The notes: generated from the letters alone by a model not told the origin. DNA of 64,000 nucleotides from Synaphobranchus kaupii (GCA_029718625.1 CM056376.1:85101856-85165855); one strand, 5' to 3'; positions 11,626 to 24,060 are shown, numbered from the stretch's first letter. Numbers and translations: made by a program.

Positions 11626-12357
11626 GTTCTGTGGTGATATCTGGATGTTAAATGTATCTGCTTTTTTGTGAATACTCTTTATACTTTATAAGAATCGGGA
11701 GCTTTAAATAGACTTTCTTCTCACCTTCAGAGCTTGTACAGAATGGGTAAATTACTCTGAACATGAAAAGGGAGGTGTGGACTGACTGCATGAGGCCACA
11801 TATACAAATCCATTAATTCATAATTAGATATCTAGTGACCGTGACCATGCCAAAACAGTCATACTAGACCATAATAAATAGTGCTTTTCTTTTGAAAGCA
11901 AATTAATTATTTAATTAAAATGAATAACACATCAGGGTAAAATGGTGAGAACTTCATTACCAACTCAATAAGCAACAAAGTACATAGCACACAACCAAAA
12001 ATAAAAAATAGCACAAGTTGCCCTGTGCAACATCAATATTAACCTGTCCCAAACAAAAAAGATAAATGAATGAAGATCACCAAACCTGTAATCGTGTAAA
12101 TGACGTCAGGTTTGAATTCTGAGAAGTTGTGTGTGGCAGTTAAATACATCTCTTTTATAAGTTACGTTTGGGTGTAATCCCCAAATTAAATTAATTTGAT
12201 TCAATGATTTCAAACTTAACATGTTTAGAATGTCCTCAGTGAGTGAAGTGTTTGTTTTAATCTGTGTTCTTCTGTAAAAATTAATGTCCGTGAAGTAACC
12301 CCGTTCCTGTTGATGAAGTCTTGATTGCCTTCATAGGGCCTGATTTACCAGATTTCA

Positions 12358-14732
12358 AGATTTCACCATCCTTCCTATAGCTAGACAATCCTGAAACCAA
12401 TATATTTGCATATTCATATACATACATGTATGTCTCTAGGGGCCCTATCTTGGCAATCTTGGCGCTTGGTCTAAGCGCATGGCGTAAAGTCCATTTAGGG
12501 CGTGTCCAAGTCCACTTTTGCTATTTTAACGGTGTGTTTTTTGGGCGCTAAGCACGGCGCAGCGTGCAAGTGGGCTGAACCTAGTCTCTTCGTTAATTAT
12601 AGGTGTGTCTTGGGCGTGACATACAATAAACCAATCAAAATGTCATATCCCATTCCCTTTAAAAGCCTGCTTTTCCACCTCGGCGGATTGCTTATATGAT
12701 GGCGAAACAGACATGCGCGTGCGTGTTTAGTGCGATCAAGGAATAGGCTATATGGATCACTAGTAGCCTATGATAAATATTATTCGGACAAACCATTATG
12801 AGTTCCCAGTAATTTCCGACAGTGCTGTTATTTTACAAAATATATGCGGTTAAATTTCGTTAAAGGCACCTGCAACAGCTGAGAATAAGCTACCAATGGC
12901 TTCCGTCTCACCTTAGAAAACGCCAAATTAGCCTGCTTGTTTAACGAATTTCGTTTGATTATGCAATGAAGCAATTAACTCATGTTCAAGCTTCATCCGA
13001 AGTTCATTACCTGCATTCTAATTTTGATTAATAAAATAAATAACGTTTTTGCCGTAATGATGACAATAAATACAATAAAGCTGTCAGGTTGGCAACCCAT
13101 AGGTTCAGGCATATTTTCCCTTGTTTTATAATGTCCTGCTTATGGAAATGTGACCAACCTTTTTTTTACTGGTAGTGTAATGCTTTAAAACAATCCACTT
13201 TCCCAGGAAGACCGTTAAAAGTGCGATTTACAGCAGGGGAAACAGACCTGCTCCTGTAAAGCACACATGCAGATAATGGTATTAAAATTAATTGTGAATT
13301 AATTGTAACCTGCTGCAAATTTGTTTTCGTTTATAATTAGACGCTTAGTTCTCTTTAAAATCTTATGTTCAGTTATGGAATAACAGGTGAAATCAGCGGG
13401 GTTTTAATAAGCTGAGGGTATGGAAACGTTGTCACTGTAATTTAAAAAATATGAAGGACGAAGAATAGCTAAGGTTACAATTCAGTTAACATGGTGATAT
13501 TTAGCTCCGTTTTTTAACCATAGGCTATCGAAAAAAACCTTATGCACAGCGAACCCGCTGCAGCCTAGGTTATTTGAAAAACAATAAAAGCAATATTCAC
13601 TGGACAAGGTTTTGAACTTTTTTCAGTCACGAACCATTCTATTTACTTACAGGCTGTATTCCTAGATAAACAGAGCTGTATTGTAATGACATCTGAAGCG
13701 CATTGTCAAAACTCAAATGTCCGTCTATTGCAGTGCGCAAGTTTTCCATTGAATGACAATTCACGCATTAGGTGTAAATGACAATTCACGCATTAGGCTC
13801 GATATAGGTGTTATCAGCTCCTTTTTAATGGATAGCCATTGTCCCGTACCATCGCACATCGCCTGGATGTTGATGGAGTGGGCTGAGAGCAATGTAATGT
13901 GGCATCGTTTTCCTTCGCTGAGGGAAAGTTATGTGGACCTATGGAACCTTTTATTATTATGCATTTTTGATATAGCCTACACAATAATAATATTTCACAT
14001 TGTGATCTAGATATTTTAGTCATGCTTGTGCGCGCCCCTGTGTGTAACAGACAGGAGGGTACGCGCGTTCTGCACACGCCTATGTAGACGCACTTATATG
14101 CGCCGTTAAAATAACGTAAACAACTGCGACATGACTTTAGACCAGGTTTGTGGTGGTTCTAGCGCAAGCACTTTCTGCTAGCTCAAGATAGCAATACGCC
14201 AAAAAGAATCCTGGCCACTCCTTATCTTAAGACCAACACGCCCAGTTCACTTGTAATGGGCGCAAGAATACATGCTAGTTAAACGACGTGAACGCAAGGT
14301 GTTATTATGAACCATGCGCCGGGTGTAAGATAGCAAAGACACTTGCGTTTGGGTTAGCGCCGCTTAGCGCCGGGTGTAAGATAGGGCCCTAGGTGTTTGT
14401 GTGTATATTGTATGCATGTCCACATTGTCCAGGTCTATAACCAATGATTGGTCATGGTATTTATTTTGCACCAATCATTGGTTGTGTAATTAGTTTTGAA
14501 TGCGCTAAAAGGTTTTGCATGCGCTAAAGGTCTTATTAAATCAGGCCCTTAGTGTTTATTACTTGATCAGAAAAAGCATGTGTGGCCTCAACACACTCGC
14601 GCTTATAGACCTGGACAATGTGGACATGCATACAATATACACACAAACACCTAGAGACATACATGTATGTATATAAATATGCAAATATATTGGTTTCAGG
14701 ATTGTCTAGCTATAGGAAGGATGGTGAAATCT
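12358..14732. mobile_element. Foldback / MITE host element interrupted by a 1.95-kb Harbinger-like element
   Basis: Arm 1 consists of 12358-12439 plus 14390-14440; arm 2 is 14603-14732 in reverse complement. Shared words include AGATTTCACCATCC, CTATAGCTAGACAATCCTGA, CATACATGTATGTCTCTAG and GTGTTTGTGTGTATATTG. Arm 1 is split exactly at 12439/14390 by the inner element, while arm 2 is continuous. A further mirrored word GGGCCTGATTTA (12336-12347) and TAAATCAGGCCC (14537-14548) suggests another MITE terminus in the same nest. No coding content. Confidence 0.85.
12440..14389. mobile_element. Non-autonomous PIF/Harbinger-like DNA transposon, 1950 bp
   Basis: Seen: the element begins GGGCCCTATCTTG and ends TAAGATAGGGCCC, with further GCG-rich subterminal inverted words (GGCGCTTGGTCTAAGCGC on the left, TTAGCGCCGCTTAGCGCC on the right). 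It is flanked by TAG on both sides (12437-12439, 14390-14392), a 3-bp target duplication confirmed by the uninterrupted arm of the host foldback. A short internal tandem duplication lies at about 13754-13798 (CAATTCACGCATTAGG twice). No transposase or Myb-like ORF is visible, so it is presumably mobilised in trans. Inference: a 3-bp duplication points to PIF/Harbinger rather than hAT (8 bp) or Tc1 (TA). Confidence 0.8.
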
Positions 14733-15305
14733 TTGTTAAAAGTAGTTACCAAGTAATAAAAGAATATGACTATATCTGTAAGGTATCTTTCAAGTACTTA
14801 TAGAGAGGGAGTCATTAAGTGAGACTTGTGAATGAAGCCTTTATTCATTCTTTAAAACAAGGATATGTACACATACAGATTGACACTCAGACACATACTG
14901 AATCATACAGAGGACACCCTGTTACCACTCATAAATTGAACCAAGAAAAACAATGAAAGTGCCTGGGCGCAGATAGATTTACATGAGGCAAACTGAAAGA
15001 TGCATAATTATCAGGAACATAACCCCCTCCGAATGGCAAATATCGTTACCTGTCACAAGCCAAGATAATCTGTTCTGTCTTTCATCTCTCCGTCCGTGCC
15101 TTTCGCTCTCCTGTGATTCAATATTTACATGTGATTTTCTCATAGATCGATGACATAAGAGGATCATTTGCATTGCTTTGTGCTAATCACCAGATGCATC
15201 CTGCTGTCTTTCAAAAGTGCTGGTGTGTCAGCATGCTGGTGGCCTTGTTTGGTCTTGTTCTAAAGCACTGTGTTTATGATGAACAGGGGTTTTGCACACG
15301 GGTGC
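14733..15305. other. Intergenic, nothing recognised
   Basis: No supported gene or intact repeat. Confidence 0.55.
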
Positions 15306-15361
15306 ATGTGTGTGTGTGTGTGTGTGTGTATTTCAGAGAGAGAGAGAGAGAGAGAGAGAGA
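15306..15361. repeat. (TG)n - (AG)n microsatellite pair
   Basis: A GT run is followed within a few bases by an AG run of about 12 units ending at 15360. Confidence 0.95.
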
Positions 15362-15583
15362 CTTGGCAACCTTACATATAATTATGAATGGTGAGACAAG
15401 CATATTTAGACTATTTTGAAGCCAATACTCTAACCTAACACCTAGTTGTTTTTTGTCATATAGGAATGGGTCGCTACTTTGCATGGATCCCAGACATAAG
15501 AGTGCCCAGGGCCACATACTGGACCACAATTATAATGATGAATGATATATACGCTTCCAGAGTAGTTTCCTCAACACTGTATA

Positions 15584-15701
<118 letters not shown>

Positions 15702-15760
15702 CAGTGAGCACCATAATTCATTGGACAGTGACACATTTTTTTGTTATTTTGGTTCTGTAC

Positions 15761-16398
15761 TTAACATAATGTAGAATAAAGCAATCATTTTTAATATTTG
15801 GTCGCATATCCTTTGCATGCCATGACTTCCTGATGTCTGTGACCCAACAACATCAAAAGACTCTTGATATCTTGTTTTTTGGTACTCTTAAGTGATACTA
15901 TAACCTCTCTGCATTTGAATGGATCTCTATGGGATTTGGGGGGTGGGACTAGATTAGCTGTAAATTATGCTGGAACAGTATGGAATACATGGTTGGTGAA
16001 ATGGCTGTAAATCATCAAGGGTCTGAGGTATCAAATCAGCCTCAAACCATCACTCAGCTGCCTGTTATGCAGTAGATATGGATGGCTCACTTTAAGGGTT
16101 GTTTCTCCTGACAAAGATTCCTATTGAACTCTATGGAAAAATAAATCAGGCAAAGAAACCCTTCAAGTTATCCATCCATATCTACTGCAAATCTGTCAGC
16201 AGAGTGATGGTTTAAGGCTTGTTTGATATGTCAGAAATTCAAATGCAGAGAGGTTATAGTATTGCTTGTAAGAGTACCAGAAAATAAGATATCAAGAGTC
16301 TTTTGATATTGTTGGGTCACAGACATCAGGAAGTCATGGCATGCAAAGGATATGCAACCAAATATTAAAAATGATTACTTTATTCTACATTATGTTAA
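15761..16398. repeat. Long inverted repeat (foldback) within the Tc1 complex
   Basis: The left arm from TTAACATAATGTAGAATAAA is mirrored by the right arm ending TTTATTCTACATTATGTTAA. Matching continues inward through GCATGCCATGACTTCCTGA, ATCAAAAGACTCTTGATAT, CTATAACCTCTCTGCATTTGAA and GCAGTAGATATGGATGG. The left arm carries about 115 bp (15921-16035) absent from the right. The arms meet near 16125. Confidence 0.85.
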
Positions 16399-16436
16399 AC
16401 TGCCCAATATTTTTTGATGCCCAAAAATGGGGGGCA

Positions 16437-17064
16437 CTATGTACAAAAGGTTCTATAATTTAACATGTGCAGAATGTGGCTTGGTATTGTCTTGCTGACA
16501 GAAGCTGGCTTTTGAACCTTGCGTTGGTAACAATCAGGATAGTCCTTTTCCTCTTTGGCGAGGAGAACATGACGTCCATTATTTCCTAAAGAAATTTGAA
16601 AGGTGGACTCGTCAGACCACAACATACGATTCCACTTTGCGTCAGTCCATCTCAGATGAGCTCAAGCCCAGAGAAGCTGGCGGTGTTTCTGGATGTTGTT
16701 GATATATGGCTTACGCTTTGCGTAGTAGTCTTAACTTGCATTTGTAGATGCATTGACGAACTGTGTTTACTGACAATGGTTTTCCGAAGTTTTCCTGAGC
16801 TCATGTGGTTATATTCATTACAGAAGCATGTCGGTTTTTAATGCAGTGCCGTCTGAAGGACACGGGCATTCAATATTTGTTTTCGGCCTTGCTCTTTAAA
16901 CATGGAGATTTCTCCAGATTCTCTGAATCTTTTAATAATATTATGGACTGTAGATGGTGAAATCCCAAAATTTTTCTTGCAATTGTGCGTTGAGAACGGT
17001 TGTTCTTAAACTGTTGGACTATTCGCTTACGCAGTTTTTGACAAAGTGGCGAACCTCGACCCAT
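16437..17064 (-). pseudogene. Tc1-type transposase pseudogene
   Basis: Minus-strand remnants of a Tc1 transposase. They comprise an N-terminal HTH region (about 17064-16870), a middle part broken by frameshifts, the first DDE-type Asp in WSDEST (about 16620), and CQQDN...HSAH (second Asp region) just before the breakpoint with the foldback. The C-terminal third is missing. Not functional. Confidence 0.85.
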
Positions 17065-17449
17065 CCTTGCTCCTAAACGCCCGAGCCTTCGTGGATGCTT
17101 ATTTTATACCCAGTCATCATAGCATCACCTGTTACCTATTCACCTGTGGAATGTTCCAAACAGGTGTTTTTTGAACATTCCACAACCTTCAGTCTTTTTT
17201 TTTTTTTTTCCCCTGTCCCAACTTTTTTGGGATGTGTTGCAGGCATCAAATTTAGAATTAGTGTATATTTACAAAAATCAATAAAGTTGATGAGGTAAAA
17301 CATTAAATATCTTTTCTTTGTACTGTTTTCAATGAAATATATGTAAAAGAGAATGTACAAATCACTGCTTTCTGCTTTTATTTGCATTTTACATACTGTC
17401 CCAACCTTTTTGGAATTGTGGTTTGTATATATATATATATATATATATA

Positions 17450-19330
17450 CGCATGTATTACATTCAATCTAACATAACCACTGTAACATGATTTTCAGAA
17501 ATTTCACTCCTTGGTTATCCACTATCGGCAAGCTTGAAAAAAAATTTCAAGCCATCCACTGACATCCAATGAGGGCAAACGTGCTTATCCACGTAAAAAG
17601 TAATGAAGTGCTTTGTTCATTCATGACCGCAAATTGATCATTTTATGCGTATTAAAACTACATGACCTACATCCATCCTCTATAGCACCACAGATTCCCA
17701 CACCGCTCTTACTGCATAGGACCTTGTCATCAGAGTGATTTATGATACACAATTCAATATTTGGAGAAATTGACACGTACAGGAAAAGACTATTGTACCT
17801 CTGCAAACTGCATTCATCTATGTTCCAGGCTTCTGCCAATTTCTACACAAAAGCTCTTCTGTAATGTTTTTTGACATTGTTGGAACGCTGGCTTGGGGCG
17901 AGGGGTTTTTCGGTGGTGTTGGGGCCGAGGGGTAAGGCCCCGTGAGTGACTCTGTGAGCACTCTGCTTTTCAGAGCCACTGGGATTCTTTCAGTGGTCAA
18001 AACCCTCTCAAGGGGGGCATTGTGCCTGTGCTCCCCAAACCAGCGACGCACTGAAAAGCAATAAAAACACAGGAATGCACCCTGAACAAAAGCAATAACT
18101 TAATTACAGAGCGCACAAGTGGAGTATTGTCTCAGGGTGTATTCACAGAACGGCGTTTCCTCCTGAACAACGGGCAACGGGATCCCACAGGGCGTCCAAA
18201 CTGCCGCTGCTACTGTCACCATGGTGAGGGCCCACCCTCTCTCATACAAAAAGCTGGGGTCATCACTGACTCACAATATCGACCAATCGGAGTTTATCAG
18301 GTATGCTGCCTGGACCAGTTAGAGCACCAGTATACAGGAATAGACTAGGAGATCCAAGTTAACACAGCGCTCTCAGATCTGGTTAATATATATATATATT
18401 TGTGTAAACCGTTAAACAGAGCGGAACAGAGCTGGGATGATTTATGTAGACGGACCAGACCTGGAACAACAATTAATCCTGCCCTGTGAAACCTGCATGT
18501 ACAATTCAAATCAATGACTCTGACTGGTAGTTTAGGTTTTACTTGTTAACATATTAGTAGCGTGCATCTTTATTATCGAGCAAATGTACACTGGTCAAGT
18601 GGTCAATGCATATTACGTGTACATAATAACAAAACAATATGGTTTTAATCTTTACAAATGTTAAAGCAATGTTCCCTGTTATTTAATGCCCATCTATTTT
18701 AGACAGTTTTAGACAAAAATAAATTTTATTCAAAACTTCAGATGAAGGGATGTTGTTCAATAATCTGTGGTCAAGTGATCAATGCCCCTTTAACCGGTCA
18801 CAAGAAGACAAACCCTTACATTCAATTGCCAATTTTATCACAGGTTCATTGGTCTGGTTTTCCATCACAGCCCTTGATCAGCCTAGCTGATCAGCCCAGT
18901 CCATTCCCAATGTTTTTGTGATGGTGTGAGAACGGCAGCATTCCTGCTTTGTTTAGTTAGCAACACTAGCACCCGAAGCACAAGCAGGACCCCCGCAGGC
19001 CCAGGCATATCGCGTCCTGGCAGGATGCTGAACTCCTGACGCTCCATCTCCCTGCTGACACCTCAGGCTGGCTGTCTTCAACATCTCTCTTCACTCTCTT
19101 CATTAGCCCAAGCTCCTGCCCTCTCTTCTGCACTAATGAGGAACTCACAGGCTCAAGGGAACAGTTTGTAAACTTTTTTTCGTCATACAATTTTTACTTC
19201 TCTCCCAATTTGGAATCGACCAATAATATTCCTTTGCCACTCCTATCAGTCCAACGTCCTCTATCGATTTTGGGAGAGCGCAGACAAGCACATGTCTTCT
19301 GTTTCTTTTGACAGCCTGAGGTGCACAGTC
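17450..19330. other. Intergenic, no recognised gene
   Basis: A moderately GC-rich patch at 17880-18240 has short open frames on both strands, but none matches a family I know. An AT repeat occurs at about 18388-18400. Nothing else is supported. Confidence 0.5.
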
Positions 19331-19334
19331 ATTG

Positions 19335-19780
19335 CGTCAGACGAACATGCACTTTATGTACAGTTGGCATAGAGAGACTGCAGGCATACAATCACCCAGA
19401 GGAGCCTCTATTGCACGATGTGACAGAGGCACCGCTGATTGAAATCCTCCTGTCCTGGGCGATGCTATTATGCACCAGATTGTAGTGCTACCAGCCACTG
19501 CACTGGTATGGCCAGGATTGCAGGAAACCATAGGGCAGTGGTCCCCAACCCTGTCCCTGGAGATCTACCGTCCTGTAGGTTTTCATTTCAACCCTATTTT
19601 GGCACACCTGATTCTACTAATTAGCAGCTCAATGAGATCTCTAGCTGTTAAATGAAGGTGTGCTTTGTTAGGGTTGGATTGAAAACCTAGAGAACGGTAG
19701 ATCTCCAGGAACAGGGTTGGGGACCCCTGCCATAGGGAGTGTCACTGCATGGAACAGTGCTTTATCAGGATTCACCATTC
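19335..19780 (-). mobile_element. SINE-like repeat (copy 1, reverse), split by a hAT MITE
   Basis: The reverse complement of 19350-19500 parallels 30250-30425: GCATAATAGCATCGCCCAGGA versus GCATAGCGTCCTCCGAGGA, AGGATTTCAATC versus AGGGTTCCAACT, and the GTGCAA, GGCTCCTCT and TTG...GCCAACTG blocks occur in the same order. This is a dispersed family present twice in the window. The family is not named. Confidence 0.5.
19536..19729. mobile_element. hAT-type MITE, 194 bp
   Basis: Terminal inverted repeats CAGTGGTCCCCAACCCTGTC and GAACAGGGTTGGGGACCCCTG, extending inward through GGAGATCTACCGT / ACGGTAGATCTCC and AGGTTTTCATTTCAACCCT / AGGGTTGGATTGAAAACCT. It is bounded by an exact 8-bp duplication CCATAGGG (19528-19535 and 19730-19737), the hallmark of hAT insertions. 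Confidence 0.92.
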
Positions 19781-19789
19781 AAAGGCCCC

Positions 19790-22350
19790 CAAAATGTAAA
19801 TCTTTGATGTGGATTTGATCCAGGGCCCAAGTGATCTAAAGTTTGTAACTATACCACATTATGTACCAACAGCCTGGCTCTGCTGCTTTAAGTATTTGAA
19901 AATGCAATGGTCAACTGCATCTTCTTTAGTTTGTACGAAATGACTTACTATTGACCTCAATTCCTTATCTTTATTCTTAAATCATATCTGCTGATTTTAT
20001 CATCAGGGCAAACATGTGGTCCTAGTGGTGCCCAATGCACTGCAGTGGAGATATTTGACCCCCCCTCCAATACAGTTTAAAAAGTCTTGTATTCTATGTA
20101 AGGTTTTCTATGGTTATTTATTTTGATCCCAGATTAATATGGTAAATTTATATCCAAAGACCAACAAAGGCTCCAACTTTAACCAATGTAAACAAGACAG
20201 GGCTGATCCCAAGGAACCATTAGAATCAGTCGTCACACACCATTCAGACTTAATGTGAATGAACACTGGGGTGAGTTGCATGTGACTCTATTGTTGCAGA
20301 TGCCTCTCTGAATCTACTGTAGCCTATACATTGGCTCAATATTAAATGGTAATGTTTATTACATCAAATAGAGATGTCCATTTCAGATATAATCCGTTAA
20401 TAATGTTATATAATAGCAATTTCCCCACAGATTCAGCAGAAAAATTAGTTCCATTCAGAAGATCATCTCCCTTTTAGGCAGCGGGAACACTATTAAAAAG
20501 AATGTTCCTCAGATGGTAAATTATCTCTTCCAGACACTTCCAAACCCCAAGACCTAATACTCCAAAAATACCTTGCTCATTCAACATTCCATTTTTTTAT
20601 GCGTGTAGGAAATTCCAAGAAAAATTCAGTCTTAGGCTCTCCAATTTAGGGTGCCTAGTCAACAGCTTATAAATAGTTCAAGTGCCTCGGCAAGGGTATA
20701 ACCTGCAACGTAAAATCTTGTGAACTAAAGTATGCATAATATTCATTTTAAAGATGAAGGAAATGACTGGTAACATCTATGGTATGTGAACTCCTACTCT
20801 GGGAAGATGCTCATGAATTCCAAAAATAGAGCAGCTTCCGGTGTGTCATTTGCCCTTATATGGAAACCCCCTCATGTCTAACAGGTTTCCATTACAGAAA
20901 AATGAAAAAATGTATAACATTCTTTCCTTGCTATTTCAATTTCACATTACATCCTTTATACAAACACCAATAACAAACCAACCAAATCAAAAGCCTCTGA
21001 CATTGACCTAATTTTAACAGTTGATAAAAAAGGCAAATTAGAACAACATTATGCCAGAAACTATTTTAAAGCATTTCACAAGACACAAACAACATTGGCA
21101 GAAAACAGAAACAGGCTTAGAGGAGATAAGTGACTCCAACAGTTCTTCCATATGTGAAAATGTCCATTACTTCTTTAATTTAAACCATAAAAAATCTGGC
21201 AGAGAGTGCAATTCACTGTGCCAAGAAGGAATAAGATGAACTCAAAGAGTCCTTTCCATCGGACAGGCAAAAAACAAAGAGGAAAGTTCTTCATAAACTA
21301 CAGTTCTAGCAAAAGTGATATGATTACTGGGATAACTTCCTCTTGCCTTGGAATTGTTATCCATGCGGATCCACATGCTTGCCTTTTGGGAAATTCTAAC
21401 CTTGTTAACCAGTACCCAAAGGAACTTGATTATTTATCTTTAACCGCAGCTGCAAATGTCTTTCAGCCAAATTGAAATCCCCTGAACCACCAACAATAGC
21501 TCAATGGCTCTGAACTTTCAAGTTATAGTCTGGTAGATCAAATCTACTTTACCATCACACACAAACTCAATGATTGTTAATTATATGGAAAACACATTTT
21601 GCTTATACAATTTGAAGAGACTGTGTTCCAAAAGTGTAAAATCTCTCTTACAAACATATCAGATCGCCACCTCCCTTCTTCAGCTTCTAGCTTCTTTTCT
21701 TTCTTATTTTTCACGTTATTCGCCTTTTAAACTATCAGTACCTTTGAGAGGATGAAAACATGGCCACTAGTCATTTCTTTTTTAACAAACCCCATCGACC
21801 TACTGTGTAATGATCAAGGCAATATCCTGCTGACTGTGCACCATGTTTGTACAATTGGCTCTTCTTTCAGTTGTGAGCCTTTGCTCTAAATTGCCTTGGG
21901 ACAGGTCCCAACACACTGGCTCGCCCTCGTCCCCTCCTCCCATCTGCACAGGGGAGCGGGATCCACGGGGAAAGTAGCGCTCGCTAGCCTTGACCTCACC
22001 TCAAGGTCATGCTCTGGACTCAGGTATGCAGATGCAGAACAAACAGCAGAGAGCACTGCACCTCTCACTCACTGACCCCTGGAAGACGCACAAAGCGCTT
22101 GCAAGATCAGCGATACCTCGCATTCCTGAAATACCGTACTGTGTCACCTCCGAATGACCACGTCATAGCAATGGAATCCTTCCAGGCATTGACCATTTCT
22201 GGAAAAACAAAATTCTCCCGAAAGCCAAACATTCCATCATCTTTAAACACTTTTCCTCTGCCTTCTGCAATATTTTACTTAATCTTTGTGTGGTTGTAGG
22301 CTCACATGTGTGGCTTTTTTGTCCTTGTAAGGATCCATGTAAACCTGATC
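19790..22350. other. Intergenic, no supported gene
   Basis: AT-rich, with many short frames and none convincing. I considered a decayed LINE on the minus strand at 20400-21300 but could not support it. Confidence 0.45.
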
Positions 22351-22362
22351 CTACAGACCTTT

Positions 22363-22441
22363 CAATTATCTGTAAAGCACTTTGTGCTGTATTGTTTGAA
22401 AGATGCTATATAAATAAAGTTGTTATTATTATTATTATTAA
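22363..22441 (+). mobile_element. 3' tail of an L2/CR1-like LINE or its SINE
   Basis: CTGTAAAGCACTTTGTGCTG followed by GATGCTATATAAATAAAG and a (TTA)n tail is the typical 3' end of fish L2-clade elements. Only the tail is recognisable. Confidence 0.6.
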
Positions 22442-23128
22442 GCATGACCCTGAGACTGAAAAAAGAGACTGACTCAAGACTAGAATATTTTTCGCATATC
22501 AAATCGAATAACATTCCAGGATCTTGTTCTTTTTTAAAACAAGACTGCGGTGCCTCTATGTATGCTCCTGTGAAGGACATCTTATCCATTTCAGCACCCT
22601 TGATACGAGGGGTAACTGTCTGCAGCCCTCTTTATGCAGATATACAGTAGGAATATCTTTCGTGTTCCTTCTCCAGGACCCGATTCCGGGAAATACAGGG
22701 ACCTTACAGTAAACACAGACAGCTGGGAATTTCATGTGTAATGGATCCTTTGCAGACAAAACACTCTTGACTCAAAGATGTATGTGTGTATACAGAAGTA
22801 TAGCATTTTTGAGGTGTGCCTTCACAGAATTCTCTGATGATTACATGTATGATGTAAACATGCATACATATATCCAAGTATGTGTCTGCATTGAAACATA
22901 AACTGCTATAAATCCACTGGACTAGAGAAAGATAAGAAAAGGGAAAATATTTTTCCAATACCCTGAAGCACATGCAATCCGTGCATATGGACATTTCACA
23001 ATGCACAAAGAATTCATCACTGACCCAGTTCACACATAGTCTCACTACATTGCTGTATTGATGCGGCAACATAGTCACTGAACAGAATGGATTGTATAAT
23101 GTTGATAGCTGGGGAGTCCTTTATTGTG
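22442..23128. other. Intergenic, nothing recognised
   Basis: No supported gene or intact mobile element. Confidence 0.5.
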
Positions 23129-23300
23129 TTAAAGGGATAGTTCGGAATTTTGAACATAATGTCTCAATTACGACTTACCCATGATGTAGTTGATTGATGG
23201 AAACCATTTTCAGATAATTATATGCTGTCCCTTTTGGACATACACACATTGCTAATGCTAGCGCAACTCTAAGGAAACCAGTAGCATCCACTACCAAACG

Positions 23301-24060
23301 CACTTAAACACTCCACAGTGCACCCAAAGCAAATAAAATACGACGACAGTCTATCGGGGTTATTTTCAGTGATTATACCATAATTTTTTAAGTCAAACTA
23401 TCGTTGAATCCTTTACTTTGTGCTCACCCCGTGGAAGTACGGCGGTGGAGCGATACTTTACGTTAGTAGGTAACGTGAAGTATAGCTCTGCCGCCCAACA
23501 ACAATATCGCGCGTGTGAAAGAAAGTATTGTTAGCTAATGTTCAGGTAAGATGGTATTTTGGTGTGTATTTCAAGGTTGTTCAAATCATGCAAAAAAAAA
23601 TGGGCACCACAAAGTTTTCACCGATTTCCAGTGGAAGATCAACAATGAAAACAGCTGTGGCTTCTTGCTGCTCGCATGGATGTCAACACACCAATTAAGA
23701 CTCCAAAAAAGTTAAAAGTGTAGTGACAATTTCATGGAGTATGACTATGTGAAAATCAAAAAAGGACGGTCGGAACACCCTCTACTGAAGGAGACTGCTG
23801 TGCCATCACCTGTTTTTCTTCATGCACCGAAAACAACTGACGAGCAGGTAACTAATAAATGATTGCATGCGTGATCTATCTATTCAATTTACCTAGCTAG
23901 TTGCCACAATTGGGAAGTCATGGAAGTGGTCAAACTTTTCCTGCAAATTGGTAGCCAGTGTGCTTGCTTGTATATGCTGTGTTATTCTGTAGCATGTTTG
24001 TGTTTAGCTGACTTGTTGTCTACCAAATATGTAACCTTACGGCAAAACGGATTGTGTCGG
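23301..24060 (+). repeat. 760-bp tandem duplication, copy 1
   Basis: Reading line by line I find no mismatch between this block and 24061-24820. It starts within the left inverted repeat (CACTTAAACACTCC) and ends after GGCAAAACGGATTGTGTCGG. The junction shows up to 3 bp (GCA) of microhomology between the two breakpoints. Confidence 0.95.
23551..23848 (+). pseudogene. THAP-domain exon remnant, copy 1
   Basis: ATG at 23551 opens MVFWCVFQGCSNHAKKNGHH, with the THAP C-x4-C start. After a frameshift at the A9 run (about 23592-23600) the text continues FHRFPVEDQQ, a TGA in place of an expected Trp, then KQLWLLAARMDVNTPIKTP, and in a further frame FMEYDYVKIKKGRS and AVPSPVF (the THAP AVPxxF motif). 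It ends DEQ|GTAACT, a plausible donor at 23849. Two frame changes and a stop make it non-functional. Confidence 0.75.

Larger units (their letters stand above)
15702..17425 (-). mobile_element. Degenerate Tc1/mariner element containing a foldback insertion
   Basis: Flanked by TA-rich repeats on both sides (TA is the Tc1 target). The right end has the Tc1-type terminal text CCCAACCTTTTTGGAATTG. On the minus strand the transposase is recognisable in pieces. Near 17064 it starts MGRGSPLCQKLRKRIVQQF (helix-turn-helix, N-terminal), and near 16625 the DDE-domain segment MLWSDESTFQISLGNNGRHV is visible, followed by QQDNTKPHSAH near 16490. Stops and frameshifts separate them, so it is dead. The 3' part is replaced by the 638-bp inverted repeat at 15761-16398. 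Confidence 0.85.

Noticed and set aside
17818..18240. Possible coding or retroelement remnant in a GC-rich patch
   Set aside because: Short frames on both strands match nothing I recognise and lack splice or repeat structure.
20400..21300. Possible decayed LINE-1 reverse transcriptase on the minus strand
   Set aside because: Only an EAFDLV-like fragment could be seen, with no other motif in the right order; insufficient evidence.
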